Part shown: positions 52,564 through 63,620 of the stretch, in pieces
Numbering within the stretch: position 1 is the first letter of the stretch
Layout: the number at the start of each line of letters is the position of its first letter
From: Alitta virens
Lineage: Eukaryota > Annelida > Polychaeta > Phyllodocida > Nereididae
Direction of reading: 5' to 3'
Assembly (NCBI GenBank): GCA_932294295.1
Contig: OW028573.1
Span: 12,854,155 to 12,918,154, forward strand
DNA length: 64,000 nt
Notes under the pieces: model-generated
Seen by the model: only the letters and a program-made list of their open reading frames with translations
Databases searched by the model: none
What the model was told of the DNA's origin: nothing
Position numbers and translations under genes: made by a program

Positions 52564-53100
52564 ATTATACCATACAAGTTATGTATTTTTAATTACTGAA
52601 ATAATTACATTGCATTTCCTACCATTTAGCTTACAGGGCCCAAAATAAATCCACACATTATGCTTTATGGGAAAGCTCAAAATAGATATGACAAATACTC
52701 CAAATAATTATTTTATCCTACAAACATTCATACAATATCATCACTTTATAAAATAAAACAATATGCTTTATAATCAATGTGTATTAGGATTTTGCTATGT
52801 ATGTTATAATATGTATTACATAATTAACTGCAAGTGTAACTTAAATGCGCAAACAATTTTTACATTTGCATTATTTATAATATTAATACCATTCGAGACC
52901 CTCCTCAGCTAATCAGAAGGCAGTATTCGCTGGTGATAAAATCAGTTATCAGCTCAAGCAGGCTGATGTTGTTTTCTGCTTCAGTGATCACCAGGGAGTG
53001 ATAACTATTCAAACACTGAAGGATTTATGACAACTACGACAAACCATAAACAATCTTATTAGTAACAGCTATGTAATTGAAAACAAACGGCAACATTTAA
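52564..53100. other. No gene recognised
   Basis: AT-rich flank of the transposon; intron of the unidentified gene if exon 1 is at 57100. Confidence 0.35.
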
Positions 53101-53117
53101 AATTATTAAAACTGCTT

Positions 53118-53695
53118 TATTATTAAAACATATAAGAACACCTCAATATAAGACCACCTCACAATTAAGCCCAACTCACTATTTAGACACTTTACTATTA
53201 AGACCACTTCATTATCAAAACCGCATCACTACCATAAGAATACCTCGATATAAGGACATTTCACAATTAAGACCACCTCAATATAAAATCATCTCACAAT
53301 TAAGACCACTTCGCTACTATACAAACACCTCAATAAAAAATAAAAAACCACCTCACAGTTAAGACCACCTCATTATTTAGACCACTCACTATTATTACTA
53401 CTTCATTATTAACACCAGATCACTGTCAAGAATTCCTTAATACAAGACCACCTCACAATCAAGACCACCTCACTAGTGGTGAGACACTTCAATATTAAAC
53501 CACTTCAGTATCAAAATATAAGAACACCACAATATAAGACCATGTCACAAAGACAACTCATGATTAAGACCAGTTCATGATTAAGTCCAACTCATGATTA
53601 AGACCACCTCATTTTTAGAACCATTTCATTATGAAGACCACCTGTTAAAACCACATCACTATTAAGACTGCCTCATGAAGACCACCTCACTATTA
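53118..53695 (+). repeat. Degenerate 'aagaccacctca' array
   Basis: About 25-30 diverged copies of a roughly 20-bp unit such as attaagaccacctcactatt, all in one orientation, broken by small indels. Minisatellite-like, non-coding. Confidence 0.85.
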
Positions 53696-54419
53696 AAAGC
53701 AGGAGGCTGATTCAGGCTTATCACATCTCATCATTTAGTCATTAAAATTTGGAAAAAACTTGACCATTGTATTTAAATTACTATTAATTCTGTCCTTAAG
53801 ACCACTCAAATTGCATCAAATGGGCAGGTTTTACATCTGTTCAAATTTTCATAACAGCAAGAATTTGATAATAATATTTAGATTTTTATTTCTATGATTT
53901 TGAAAAAGAAATTGATCTACATACCTAACCTATCAACAATATTGTGAAAAATAAGATCCATGTGCAGTGGAGTACTATTGCTTCTGATACACTCCTTGCA
54001 GACAATCCATATTCTGTTTAAAATTAACCACCTGATGACAAACAACTAACAACAATCAATTCTAAGAGGGATTAAGTTTCTGTTTAAATGTGTTTTAAGT
54101 TGTCTACTCTCATAGTATTAGTGAGTTATTGCCCTTTATACCACTGTTTGCCTTCCACAGCCAATCAGAAGCCTGGATTACAGGGGGATATATTACATGT
54201 ACTAAGAACAGCAGGGAGCAAATGTTGTAGCAAACACTTAACAAGCAAACAAATGTCTTGCAAAATAGGCAACATCTTATGCAACTGATCCTGCAAAATA
54301 GAGAACCCAGCCTTAATGATTAAATCTAAATTAATGCACAAAGACTTAACCTTAAATTTTTTTGAACCAAAATATTACTCACACCCTCATGAAGCTGAAA
54401 ATTCAAATAACAAGACAAC

Positions 54420-54705
54420 ATGTAAATAAGTCAAACGTTCATAATTAAATTAGAGTTCAAAGATCACTTTCTTTCCATTCTTGGTTATCACAATTTTATC
54501 TACACAGCAAAGAATTAGTGAAAGCACTTTCACTTTTGATTTCCGCATCATATCTATTGGCAATTTTTCTGCCATCCGGTGCGAAAAGCAATTGCGTTGG
54601 TATATCCAATAATTGAGTAGATCCAATGTCAAAGGATGCATTACAATCACTGAAATCAGCAAAACTCCTCTCCAAATTGTCATTCATTTTGAAATGCAAT
54701 GTCAA
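54420..54705 (-). other. Possible coding remnant, unidentified
   Basis: Two overlapping minus frames (54705-54496 starting MTLHFKMNDNLERSFADF, and 54683-54450 ending KIVITKNGKKVIFEL) look partly protein-like but have no family motif and no clear splice partners. Confidence 0.25.
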
Positions 54706-54799
54706 TTGAAATAAGTCTTTAATTGTATTGCTTCAGTTTTAAGTGTCTCAATCTCTGACAAACATAAACACAAACAATCCAATTAAGTGGTATAAGTTA

Positions 54800-54841
54800 G
54801 ATAATGCCCTTGTTTTCTTCGAAGAAAACGCGGGCATTATC
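54800..54841. repeat. Hairpin 1 at the inner arm
   Basis: gataatgccc at the left pairs with gggcattatc at the right; a second paired core (ttttcttcgaagaaaa) is inside. The corresponding right-arm site (57165-57217) also has a gataatgacc / ggtcattatc stem with an unrelated loop. Confidence 0.8.
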
Positions 54842-54850
54842 TATTACTGA

Positions 54851-54919
54851 GAGGCTGATTCAGGCTTATCACACTCGAGCGCTCAGGCGCTCTCGTGTGA
54901 TAAATCCTGAATCAGCCTC
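54851..54919. repeat. Hairpin 2, about 32-bp arms
   Basis: gaggctgattcagg...gcgc pairs with gcgc...cctgaatcagcctc around a tiny loop, with two mismatched positions. One arm alone (aggaggctgattcaggctta) recurs at about 53702-53722. Confidence 0.8.
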
Positions 54920-55052
54920 CTGCGGGGCAATAACTATCACTGTTTGCCTTCCACAGCCAATCAGAAGCCTGGATTACAGGGGGATATATCACATGTACTA
55001 AGAACAGCAGGGAGGACATGGTCACACTTATATGAGCACATTTTGTGGCAAA

Positions 55053-55232
55053 ACTTAACAAGCAAACACTTAACAAGCAAACACTTAACAAGCAAACACT
55101 TAACAAGCAAACACTTAACAAGCAAACACTTAACAAGCAAACACTTAACAAGCAAACACTTAACAAGCAAACACTTAACAAGCAAACACTTAACAAGCAA
55201 ACACTTAACAAGCAAACACTTAACAAGCAAAC
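55053..55232 (+). repeat. Perfect 15-bp minisatellite, 12 copies
   Basis: Twelve identical copies of acttaacaagcaaac. The homologous site in the related repeat at about 54231 has a single copy, so this is a recent expansion. All frames are open across it, which creates false ORFs (LLSVC-, NKQTL-, LTSKH-type) on both strands. Confidence 0.97.
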
Positions 55233-55383
55233 AAATGTCTTGCAAACTAGGCAACATCTTATGCAACTGATCCTGCAAAATAGTGAACCCAGCCTTAATG
55301 ATTAAATCAAAATTAATGCACAAAAACTTAACCTTAAATTAATCCAATTAAGTGGTATAAGCTAACGCCTCGCAATAACTCCC

Positions 55384-55614
55384 ATGTCGAAGAAAACGCA
55401 GGCATTATCTATTACTTATCTGTTTTTCAAGGGTAATAAAGAAAACAAACTCATTATAAAGAATCCCCATACTGGGTTTTCTATGATTTGTACCAGAGAC
55501 ATTCGTAAGAATACCATTTATCTAACAATTCGGGACCTTGAATTTGTTGTAGAAAACTTTCATGTCAGCATTGGCATGTACACTCTGGGACAAGATGAGC
55601 CCTGCAGATATTGA
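55384..55614 (+). other. Short coding-like ORF, unidentified
   Basis: 76 codons. After the hairpin-related start (MSKKTQALSITY) it reads KENKLIIKNPHTGFSMICT and VVENFHVSIGMYTLGQDEP and ends in TGA. It looks protein-like but matches no family I know. It may belong to the inverted-repeat element. Confidence 0.3.
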
Positions 55615-55794
55615 AAAGATAGATCTAGATCTAAATGTAAATTGTTTGAAGTCGCTGCTATCACTGTCCAAGCAGTCTAACCAATTTTCAATTACACCCT
55701 TAGCAAGCCTGCTCAAGTTTGAGCCTTTCTCAATTCCCTAGGGATTATGCAGTCCATTACACATCATTACCTGCAGTGTAGCTGGAGTGCTAAT

Positions 55795-55925
55795 AACACC
55801 TGGCCGAAGTGAGGCAAAAGGCATGGAGGATCTGCTCAGTTCCTCCATACCATGGTGAAAGTTCGAACCTACAGCCTTTCAGTTGGAAGTCAAGCACCTT
55901 AACCACTAGGCCACATGGCACCTCG
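55795..55925 (-). repeat. tRNA-like SINE head (second type)
   Basis: On the minus strand: an A-box-like tggcctagtggttaagg, an anticodon-like region (gacttccaactgaaag) and B-box-like ggttcgaactt, preceded by ggtgcca. Downstream on minus it runs into non-tRNA sequence (ggaactgagcagatcctcc). A tRNA-derived SINE different from the main family. Confidence 0.55.
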
Positions 55926-56341
55926 TTACACTTATGAATCATCAAAAGGACTTAATAATTCAGTACGCTTTGCATTTATGCCATGTACACAAATTTCGAT
56001 TGACCAGCTTTGTCAGTCTCAATTAGCAGCTAATTATCCCATTTAGTGACCTGGTGATCACACCAATTGTACTCTTAGTTATTGCACATATATTGTTTTG
56101 AAACAAATTTATTTTATCCCATTTAATGTATAATAAATTCATTGTCTTACTATGTAGCTGTTATAATGATAAAATCAGAATAAGTGACAGCTGAGTAAAG
56201 CAAATCCCAAATGATAGCCATTTTTTCATCCAAAATGTACCACAGTTTAGAAGCGATTTGTCATTCAAAAAATGTCTATTTTCAAAAACGCATTTTTCCT
56301 TCTTCATTTTTCACTATTCAACAATAGTTTTTATTTTCAAT

Positions 56342-56550
56342 TAAAGGTGGCCGGTGAAGTACTCTACACAGCTGTTAATAATCAAATGCTTATCATGGTG
56401 TGGGATTCAAACCACATGAAAATTCCCCTAAAGTCTTTGTCTCCTAAATTACTTGGGTTACTTATCAATTTTGGTCTCAAAAGATCTTATTTTACAAGCA
56501 TTCATCTTAGAAATACTGTAATGGCTACATGCTGCGTAAAGCTTGAATAG
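56342..56550 (+). other. Coding-like exon, unidentified
   Basis: After an acceptor-like tttcaattaaag, the frame reads GEVLYTAVNNQMLIMVWDSN, PKLLGLLINFGLKRSYFTSI and ends TAG at 56548-56550. Protein-like composition, no recognised family, on the strand opposite to the 57100-56804 exon. Confidence 0.3.
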
Positions 56551-56803
56551 GCATCCCAAATAATAAAATGTCTAAATCCCAAGGGTGTAATAGTTAAGTT
56601 CAAGGAATGAGTCAATTACATAATTTCACACTACATTCCCATAGCAAAACTACATCCATTTCGTCGAAAAAAGATCATAATGATTTGTCTAGCAATTATG
56701 CAATTACATGCACACTTCCCTCAGAGTAGAAATAATAATGCAATAACATATGAGAAAAAGAAAGACAATTATGATCTACGCAAAACAAAGACATGTAACG
56801 TAC

Positions 56804-57100
56804 CTTCTGGCCTTGCTGCAATGAAAGCCATTTTTCCTTTTTGTGGTGAACATAAGTTACCCATACTTCATAAATTTCCTTAATATAAACATATCCAGAG
56901 AGGTCAGGCCCTCTATTTGATGTTTTCTCACTCACAATCTCAGCCACTTGCATCTCATACATTTTGCTGAATTGCTTAAATATTTTGCGTCTGTAATTCT
57001 TATATCTATTTATGTTTGTCACTCTTACGTCAATCATCTGACAAGCCTGATTTACAGTATTATCCAGTTGGTTCTTGTTTATTGCTTCCGTTTGATCCAT
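56804..57100 (-). CDS. Candidate first exon of the unidentified minus-strand gene
   Basis: ATG at 57100 opens 99 codons ending CAGAAG|gtacgt, a strong donor, phase 0. Sequence begins MDQTEAINKNQLDNTVNQAC and continues RYKNYRRKIFKQFSKMYEMQ and YIKEIYEVWVTYVHHKKEKW. Basic, helical, no signal peptide. Family not recognised. Exon 46633-46578 could follow it directly if the acceptor two bases further in (tttcagag) is used; otherwise another exon lies between. Confidence 0.5.
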
Positions 57101-57454
57101 TCACTAAACAACCTCTAATCTGTCTAACCCATATAAGTGTATAATTATCAAGCCTTTAAGAGATAGATAATGACCGCGTTTGAGTAAATTGCATATTCAC
57201 GAAAACAAGGTCATTATCTAACTTATGCCACTTGTTTTGTTATTAGTGGTTTGATCACTTGCTTATGACGTTCTCCCCTTAAGACTTTTGTTTGCTTATT
57301 ATATAAGATGTTCATTTGATTGTTGTGTTTTGTTTCATTGTTTTACTACAACTTGTAGCCAGTCAAGTGTGACCATATTCTCCCAGATATATGCAATTTA
57401 TCCCCCTGGAATCTTGGCCTCTGATTGGATGAAAAAGGCAAACAGTGGTATAAG

Positions 57455-58030
57455 TTGTTTAGATCTATTTTTTATTAGATGTTTTTGCAAAGTTCAAATA
57501 TTTTAGAATAATAGAGCTGCACTAATCTACGTCTTTTTCTACAGAAGAACTTGGGGTAATATAGGCACTGGGGGCATGTTATTATTTATCTACGGATAAT
57601 TTATGGAGTGTAAAATGCATTCTTAAAGCAATATTACCTTCATAATAATATACAGTACTGTGTAAAAGTCTTGAGCCACCTTAATGCATTACTCATATGC
57701 AGACCTTCACCTAAACAAGCACTATGCTTGTTATAACAGTTTGACCACTTGTATTTATGTTTAATGATCTTAGGACAAAATTTCAGTCAAATTACTGGGA
57801 AGTCTCTAACAGCCAATTCATAGTTTTCAAACTTTCTTCTCTATTATAGTTTTAGTATGTCTGTCATTCCTTCAGGACAATAATCACATATCAAATGTAT
57901 TTCCTTGCTGTAGCATCCATTTGAGGATGGCTCCAAACTTTTGCACAGAACTGTAGTTTTCAGGATTCATTTGACTTTATTCAACCACAGGTGAGTTCCA
58001 AAGATCTCTATATAGACCACCTTATTATGC
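57455..58030. other. No gene recognised
   Basis: AT-rich; nothing recognised. Confidence 0.35.
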
Positions 58031-58033
58031 ACA

Positions 58034-58990
58034 AAATTATTATTATTCTTCACCACCAAATTTTGATCCTACCGGGACGAAATTTGGTGGGTAGGTGGAC
58101 CTTACCTAACACTACATATTGACCTGCAATCATAGGGCATTTACACGAATTTTTGAAGTAAACCCTCTGACGAGGCTATTTAGATACTCTTGTAATCGTA
58201 ACAAGCGACACAACTTCCTGGCTATTGAATATCTACCCGACCCTCGTTTTAGAGGAGTAAATGTGTAATAAGGAACTGGTATTTTACTAGACTACGGATA
58301 TTTCATTACTCATCTTTTCTATATATTGTGGTCTTCATTATTCAAAGGTATCGGAGTCGATTACACGGTTTTTTCATTTATCTCTGTCCATCTCACGTTT
58401 CATCTAATTCTACTCATCTACAAAGATGACCATGCTACGGTATGGTGAATAATTTCTATCTGTTCCCTTGGAACAGAGTGGAGTCTAGTTATGATTCACC
58501 ATCACAATGGTGAATCATATTGTTTTTGTTAAAATTATTATTATTATTATTCGCCACCAAATTTTGATCCTATAGTTGACCTCTGGTTAAAGGTCAAGGT
58601 CACAGAAGATCTTGACCTTCAACCAGAGGTCGCATACACAAAATTTTGAAGTAAACCCTCTGACGAGGCTGTTCAGATATTCTGGAAATCATAACAAGCG
58701 ACACAACTTCCTGGCTATGGAATATCTACCCAACCCTTGTTTTGAGGAGTAAATTTGTAATAAGGCACTGGTAGTTAATTTACTCAACTACGGATATTTA
58801 ATTTCTCATCTTTTCTATATATTCCAGTCCTCATTATTCGAAAGGTATCGGTGTCGATTACATAGTATTTTCATTCATATCTCTCCATCTCAAGTCTCAT
58901 CTAATTCTACTCGTCTACAGGGATGACTACACTACGGCATGGTGAATCATTTCTATCTGTTCCCCTGGAACATAATGGAGTCTAGTTGTA
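58034..58990 (+). repeat. Tandem duplication, about 460-bp unit
   Basis: 58034-58495 and 58530-58990 share ttattattattattc, caccaaattttgatccta, aaaccctctgacgaggct, acaagcgacacaacttcctg and ggaacagagtggagtctag-like blocks in the same order at high identity. Non-coding. A short inverted repeat (tgaccttcaaccagaggtc against gacctctggttaaaggtca) lies in the second unit. Confidence 0.85.
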
Positions 58991-59005
58991 TGTTTTTATT
59001 TTTTT

Positions 59006-59690
59006 TTGGTTTTAGTCAACCAGGAACACGTGCACAATGCTGACCATTGGTTCCCAAAATATGGTTATGTATTGGTTAGGTCAGGACAAGGGCACATAGA
59101 AATTAATATGTCAAGAAGTTTACTTGATTATTTGTGGGCACCAGTAGTTTGTGACTTTGCGAAGAAGTTGGGCTTTAGGCCCCAGAACAGTGATGCTCTT
59201 GAAGTTGTTCGCTCTGGTATTGATCACCATAGAAGAAGACAAATTCTTCAAACTGTGTTTAAATCTTTATCTGCAGAACTTTTAGTGTCACATTTACGAA
59301 GATTGTCTGACAAAATTTAGCTTCTGCATCTCATTATTTGAACTGGGTCAACTCGCATGCACAATCACCTTGTTATATATTATATTTTTTCACATGTGTT
59401 TTACTTAGAAAGAACAATTTTGAGGTTGTTAATGTCTATTTGGTAGCTTTCTGTCCTCTTTTCTATAGAAGGCCACACTGGATTTACAGGGAATTGTTTC
59501 TACGGCAGATTGTAACCAATGTCAAACCACTGAGTCATTCACCATTACGGATAATATTTCCACTGGTCAGGGTGGTGATATTATCCAGGAGGAGCAAAAC
59601 CGAGCAATCGAAACCTTTATGCCACCAGTTAGGATCACAGATGAAATTTGGATGAATGTAACACACAACACAAAAGGACATTAAGGCATG
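59006..59690 (+). pseudogene. Coding remnant of a repetitive unidentified gene
   Basis: After an acceptor-like ttttag, the frame reads VNQEHVHNADHWFPKYGYVL, VRSGQGHIEINMSRSLLDYL and RRRQILQTVFKSLSAELLVS to a stop at 59318-59320. Further on (about 59476-59678), after an intron or gap, LDLQGIVSTADCNQC, FTITDNISTGQGGDIIQEE and QNRAIETFMPP appear. I recall similar text in uncharacterised repetitive proteins of cnidarians and molluscs but cannot name the family. Probably two exons of a decayed copy. Confidence 0.45.
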
Positions 59691-60564
59691 AAAACGAGAT
59701 AACAATTTACGCTCCATGTAATGCAAAGGCAGCCTATCCAGACATCCAGACCCTACACAAATGGATGTGATACGATCTGTCAGTGGGGAGGGAATTGGAT
59801 GATCGTTTAGGTCAGATTAAGATGGCAACAAGACAAAACTATGAACTGTACAAGTCAGAAGTTTCTTAACATGGATTTCAATTTGCCAAAACTTTCCATG
59901 ATAGGTCAATAGCATTGACAAATGGCATCATTCAATCAAGGCCAAGTTTATATCAAAATGTGGATTGTCTGTTGTCTGAGATCAACAAGATGAAACAAAA
60001 AATAAACTGATTGAAAAAGTAGGACGTGATTGCTTTTTATCATGACATTGTCAATCAGGCCAAGCTCCATGTACATTATCACTTGATTCAGGACCAGCCC
60101 AAGAATTATAATAATGACATCACACAATCAGAATGTGTAGACATTTCTCTTTGTTTTGAAATGTAATGTCTTGTTAATTGCGGAGCTGATGCAATTATTT
60201 TCTGATGTAATACAGCTATATGCTAGTCAGGAAAAAGGAGTGCAATTGATGCTAACCAAGTTTAAATATCCTAAGCATGTTGGTTGATGTGTAAAGGTTA
60301 ATTCATTTAAACTTGAAAGCTTTGTATGGAAATGTATGTATGTTAACTCAAAATAATAAGAAGCGAAGACACAGGATAAGCGTGGATAAATAATGCCTTT
60401 ATTGGCAGCAGACATACATTTACACATGTACACCTTAACATATTGCTCTTGTGGACACCCAAGGAACTGCAGAGCAATCCCAAGAGCAACGTGCATATAT
60501 ATAAAGGATGTTAAGTTTTAAAGCATCTGTCTGTAGAGTTAGTAAAGTGAAGTTGGAGGAGCCT
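59691..60564. other. No gene recognised
   Basis: May contain further decayed parts of the preceding remnant; no clear motif. Confidence 0.35.
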
Positions 60565-60575
60565 GAGAACCGGCA

Positions 60576-60765
60576 AGGGCGGGGGCCTAGCTCAGAGGTA
60601 GCGCTCTGGGCTTCCAACCGCTGGGTCCCGGGTTCGATTCCCGGTCGAGCCTAAGTTGGATGGCTGTTTCATCCTTCGTCTCATTGCCATGGTCTCTGCC
60701 TGTCCTAATTAGCCCAACTGGTGCAGAAATACAGGACGTAAAGCCCTAATCACCCACCCACCACC
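60576..60765 (+). repeat. tRNA-derived SINE
   Basis: Complete, near-consensus copy. Flanks gagaaccggca (60565-60575) and gaggaccggca (60766-60776) form an imperfect target duplication. It sits at the 3' end of the DIRS-type element. Confidence 0.93.
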
Positions 60766-60776
60766 GAGGACCGGCA

Positions 60777-61154
60777 GCTAGGTGAGCGGCTAGGGAAGCT
60801 GCCTGGGACTCTTTTAACGGTCTGACGTAGACCTTATATGCCTTAGACCTCCAGCGGCCCAGCCGTTTAATGACTGTAATCGCTCAAGCATGGCATAAGA
60901 TTTAGGAGATGCTTGAACCAGAGTGGGGCTAGACCTCTCAACAGATTTGAGTGCCCACTTTGCTTGTACGGTATAAACACTGAGCGTTGGAAGGCAGCCA
61001 AATAAGCAATAAACCTGAGATTGGTCAGTTTGTGAAACTCCCATGGATCGATCAGATAAAGTTTAATAAAGGTGAGGTACCTGTTAATGGCTGCTGAATA
61101 AGACCGATGAGAATTAAATGCCAGGCCGGATCCCTCTAGTCCGGCTACCCTCAA
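60777..61154 (-). pseudogene. Tyrosine recombinase remnant
   Basis: N-terminal SAM-like part: LAFNSHRSYSAAINRYLTFI and NLRFIAYLAAFQRSV. The centre, with the first catalytic Arg and Lys, is largely gone. After a frameshift the C-terminal box follows: ITVIKRLGRWRSKAYKVYV then RPLKESQAASLAAHLAAGP, with the terminal catalytic Tyr in KVYVRP. Confidence 0.65.
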
Positions 61155-61169
61155 GTCGAGATCTGGAAC

Positions 61170-62109
61170 GAAATAAAGTCAAATGAGCTGACCAAAATAT
61201 GGACTATTGGCTGGCCAAATGCGCGCAGGGACACAGTTGCCCATGCGCGCCAAGAACTTGTCAATTCTGGACCGACTAAGTAAATCGGCATCCACATTGT
61301 CCACTGTAGCTATATACACTACTGCGACTGCGACTCTGTGCTGCTCTATCAACAAACACCAATACCTCACAAATTCCATGACCTCTGATACAGGTGTATA
61401 AAGCTTGTTCAGCATACCGCAGACTGCGGATTTATCAATATGGAAAATGACCTTGGAGCTGGAGAGGTCAGTGACCCAAGTTGCGAGGGCCTTGCAGGCT
61501 GCATGCATCTCGCACCAGTTTATCGACCTGTGAACAAGTGCTCCCTGACCTCCATACGTGGCAGTGAACCAGCTGCTGCCAAAGACTGCACCATACCCAA
61601 TGTCACTTGCGTCCGTATACACGTGGTGTACGGTGCCCACGGACCAGTCATGCTTAAACATATGAACCCCATTGTGACCCGAAACACACCTATCCCACCA
61701 AGTGATGTCTGCCCTGGCTTCAGCAGAGAGGCACACCTTATGGTGGAGCTGCTTGGGCCTTTTTGACAAGCCTACTAATCACCCTAGGAATGCGCGTCCA
61801 GAGCGCACTACCCGGGCAGCAAAGGCCAGCTTGCCAATCAGACTCAGTAGGTCCCTCTTTGTGCCTACACGGTTGCCTCGCCAACCACAGGATATCTCTA
61901 ATCTCTTGGACTCTTTCCTCTGAAATACGAAGTTCGAATTTACAACAATCAAAGACAATTCCGAGAAACTCCACTATCCTGGCAGGGAGGGTGACCTTGC
62001 TTGCCTGTACCGCAAAACCAGCACGTTCACACACCTTGAGCATTAAGGCCAACTTTCTCTGACATTCGTTTTCTGATGCACCAATAACCAAAAAATCATC
62101 TGACTTCAC
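61170..62109 (-). pseudogene. Reverse transcriptase C-terminal half and RNase H
   Basis: RT starts at its active-site block (SDDFLVIGASENECQRKL; first Asp of the pair changed context) and contains ARIVEFLGIVFDCCKFELRI. A frame change near 61755 leads to RNase H: WWDRCVSGHNGVHMFKHDWS, HVYTDASDIGYGAVFGSSWF, NWCEMHAACKALATWV, IFHIDKSAVCGMLNKL and IATVDNVDADLLSRSRIDKF. This arrangement is characteristic of DIRS/Ngaro pol. Confidence 0.8.
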
Positions 62110-62319
62110 TAGGAGAGGTCATGAATCAACCTGATTTTTTAATTGTCCTTTTTCATAAAAGCTCCGAGTGGTGAGACTACATAGTTATCCTATGGTGGTC
62201 TCTGAAACGGACCGTATAGCCGACCCACTGAAAGGTCATGGTCAGTGACCTGTGTTACCTCGACCTTGAAGTCAATGGCCAAAGGCCAGTTAAGTTAGGA
62301 GATACTGTTATGCCAGATG

Positions 62320-63184
62320 CTTCAGATCACCCAATCCTAACTCCCTCACATAATTGATGAAATAAATTGTTGGCCTGGTCAGAGTCATAGACATATGGCA
62401 GTATTTCCTGCCAGTAACATTTATTTAGACAAATTAACAGACTTTTATTTGGGTTTGTTGCATCTAGCACACTTCTTGAGGCCCTCAGTTCCCCCACATA
62501 CGACAGAGACATTTTTCTATTGCACTTAAATCCGAACCTACATCGGTCATCCTGGAACTTGAAACAGGTTTCACCGTGCAGGTTTTGAGTTTGACCTTGC
62601 TTCTTGCCTCTGGACAGGTCACTGGCCTGTCCAGGGCAACGAAAGGAGCAATCGACTGTGACGTGATCAATAGAGACATGGAGTCAAATGTGACCACATA
62701 CAACTCTTGATTTAATTTTGAAAAATTAAATGAACGACGCAATCCGAGCGCCTGATGGTGGCGTGCATCGTAAGTGATAACGAAGGACAATTTGAATTTT
62801 TGAAATAAGGTTAGAATGAATGAATGATAGGTCACCATCTCTCTAAAGACACAAACCATAATAAGCACACAAGAGAAGCTCATATGTTCCCCATGCCTCT
62901 AACCATTTGAATGAATTTGAAATTGCTTTTTTGTTGCGCTGATACTTAAAATTTACGATTCCACTATCATCAACAAAACTACGAAATTCATCACAATCAG
63001 AGTTTGAATTGCTAATTAATTCTATAAGTTCCATGAACTCACCAATAATGGCATTGTCTCGTGCACAAGTCGATACATGGTCAGTTCCTGGAATAGTGGT
63101 GTAATCCACTATAAACTCGTGGTTACCTGGCCAGGTGGATGCATGGAAGTCCGGATAGCTATTACTAGCCAAAGTGTTTGACAC
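62320..63184 (-). pseudogene. Gag-like ORF of the DIRS-type element
   Basis: Two frames joined by a shift near 62850: MSNTLASNSYPDFHASTWPG to FKWLEAWGTYELLLCAYYG, then SFILTLFQKFKLSFVITYDA, LGLRRSFNFSKLNQELYVVT, ending in a stop near 62485. A CxxxxC segment (EKCLCRMWGN) precedes the stop. Assigned to gag by position and the WEAYE-type pattern only. Confidence 0.45.
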
Positions 63185-63319
63185 CTTGGACAGCTCGCCT
63201 GTTCAGGGGCAGAGCTAGGGCACGATCACAGGGGAGCGGGGCGACGGGGTTCATGTGACCACCATTACTCTGGCCACCTGCAAATGCCCCTACTCTAGAC
63301 AAACCCTCCGACCGCTCTC

Positions 63320-63610
63320 TCATAAAGCCAAAAGCTCGGCCCTATGCGGCTTCGGTTTAGCAGATTTAGCTGAATATTTTTCTTCATATTGCACCTCATC
63401 ATTATGGTTGCCAGCAGACCCAGCTACTTCGTTGATCGTGATGTTTAGGGAGAGCTTCTCCATTTCTTCATGAACTGACTCTGAATCTTCTAGTATGGCT
63501 ACTCGTTGAGGGTGCCTGTTGACATCTATTAGGGCCGAAAGGCCCTCCCACAAGCTGAACAGCTACGTCGCTTCTTCTTTGAGCGAGTTTTGATCATCTT
63601 ATTGAAGAAA
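63320..63610 (-). pseudogene. 5' coding start of the DIRS-type element
   Basis: From about 63597, MIKTRSKKKRRSCSACGRAF opens a basic, CxxC-containing frame that hits TAA; the protein continues in another frame (ALIDVNRHPQRVAILEDSES, then VHEEMEKLSLNITINEVAGS). Frameshifted. Confidence 0.4.
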
Positions 63611-63620
63611 TACCAATAAC

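Larger units (their letters stand above)
54133..57454. repeat. Cluster of nested inverted repeats
   Basis: Outer arms: about 54136-54200 (ataccactgtttgccttcc, ccaatcagaagcctgga, agggggatatat) against about 57395-57452 in reverse (ggcaaacagtggtat). A direct repeat of the left arm lies at 54943-55000. Inner arms: 54785-54817 against 57201-57233, 31 of 33 bases complementary (aagtggtataagttagataa). A third, partial inner arm is at about 55350. This could be one ~2.4-3.3-kb TIR transposon carrying a copy nested inside, or several MITEs in opposite orientation. No transposase recognised. Confidence 0.6.
60777..63620 (-). mobile_element. DIRS/Ngaro-type tyrosine-recombinase retrotransposon, degraded
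   Basis: Blocks on minus in order: basic/zinc-like start (about 63600-63320), gag-like protein (63184-62320), RT (62109-61740), RNase H (61769-61180) and tyrosine recombinase (61154-60777). The RT N-terminal half is missing between gag and the RT active site; a separate fragment with just that half lies at 25921-26445. Multiple frameshifts, so inactive. Termini (split or inverted repeats) were not identified. Confidence 0.7.

Noticed and set aside
54912..55323. Four repetitive ORFs (LLSVC-, LLVKC-, LTSKH- and NKQTL-type) over the 15-bp array
   Set aside because: Products of a stop-free 15-bp repeat; no start context, no domain, no splice partner.
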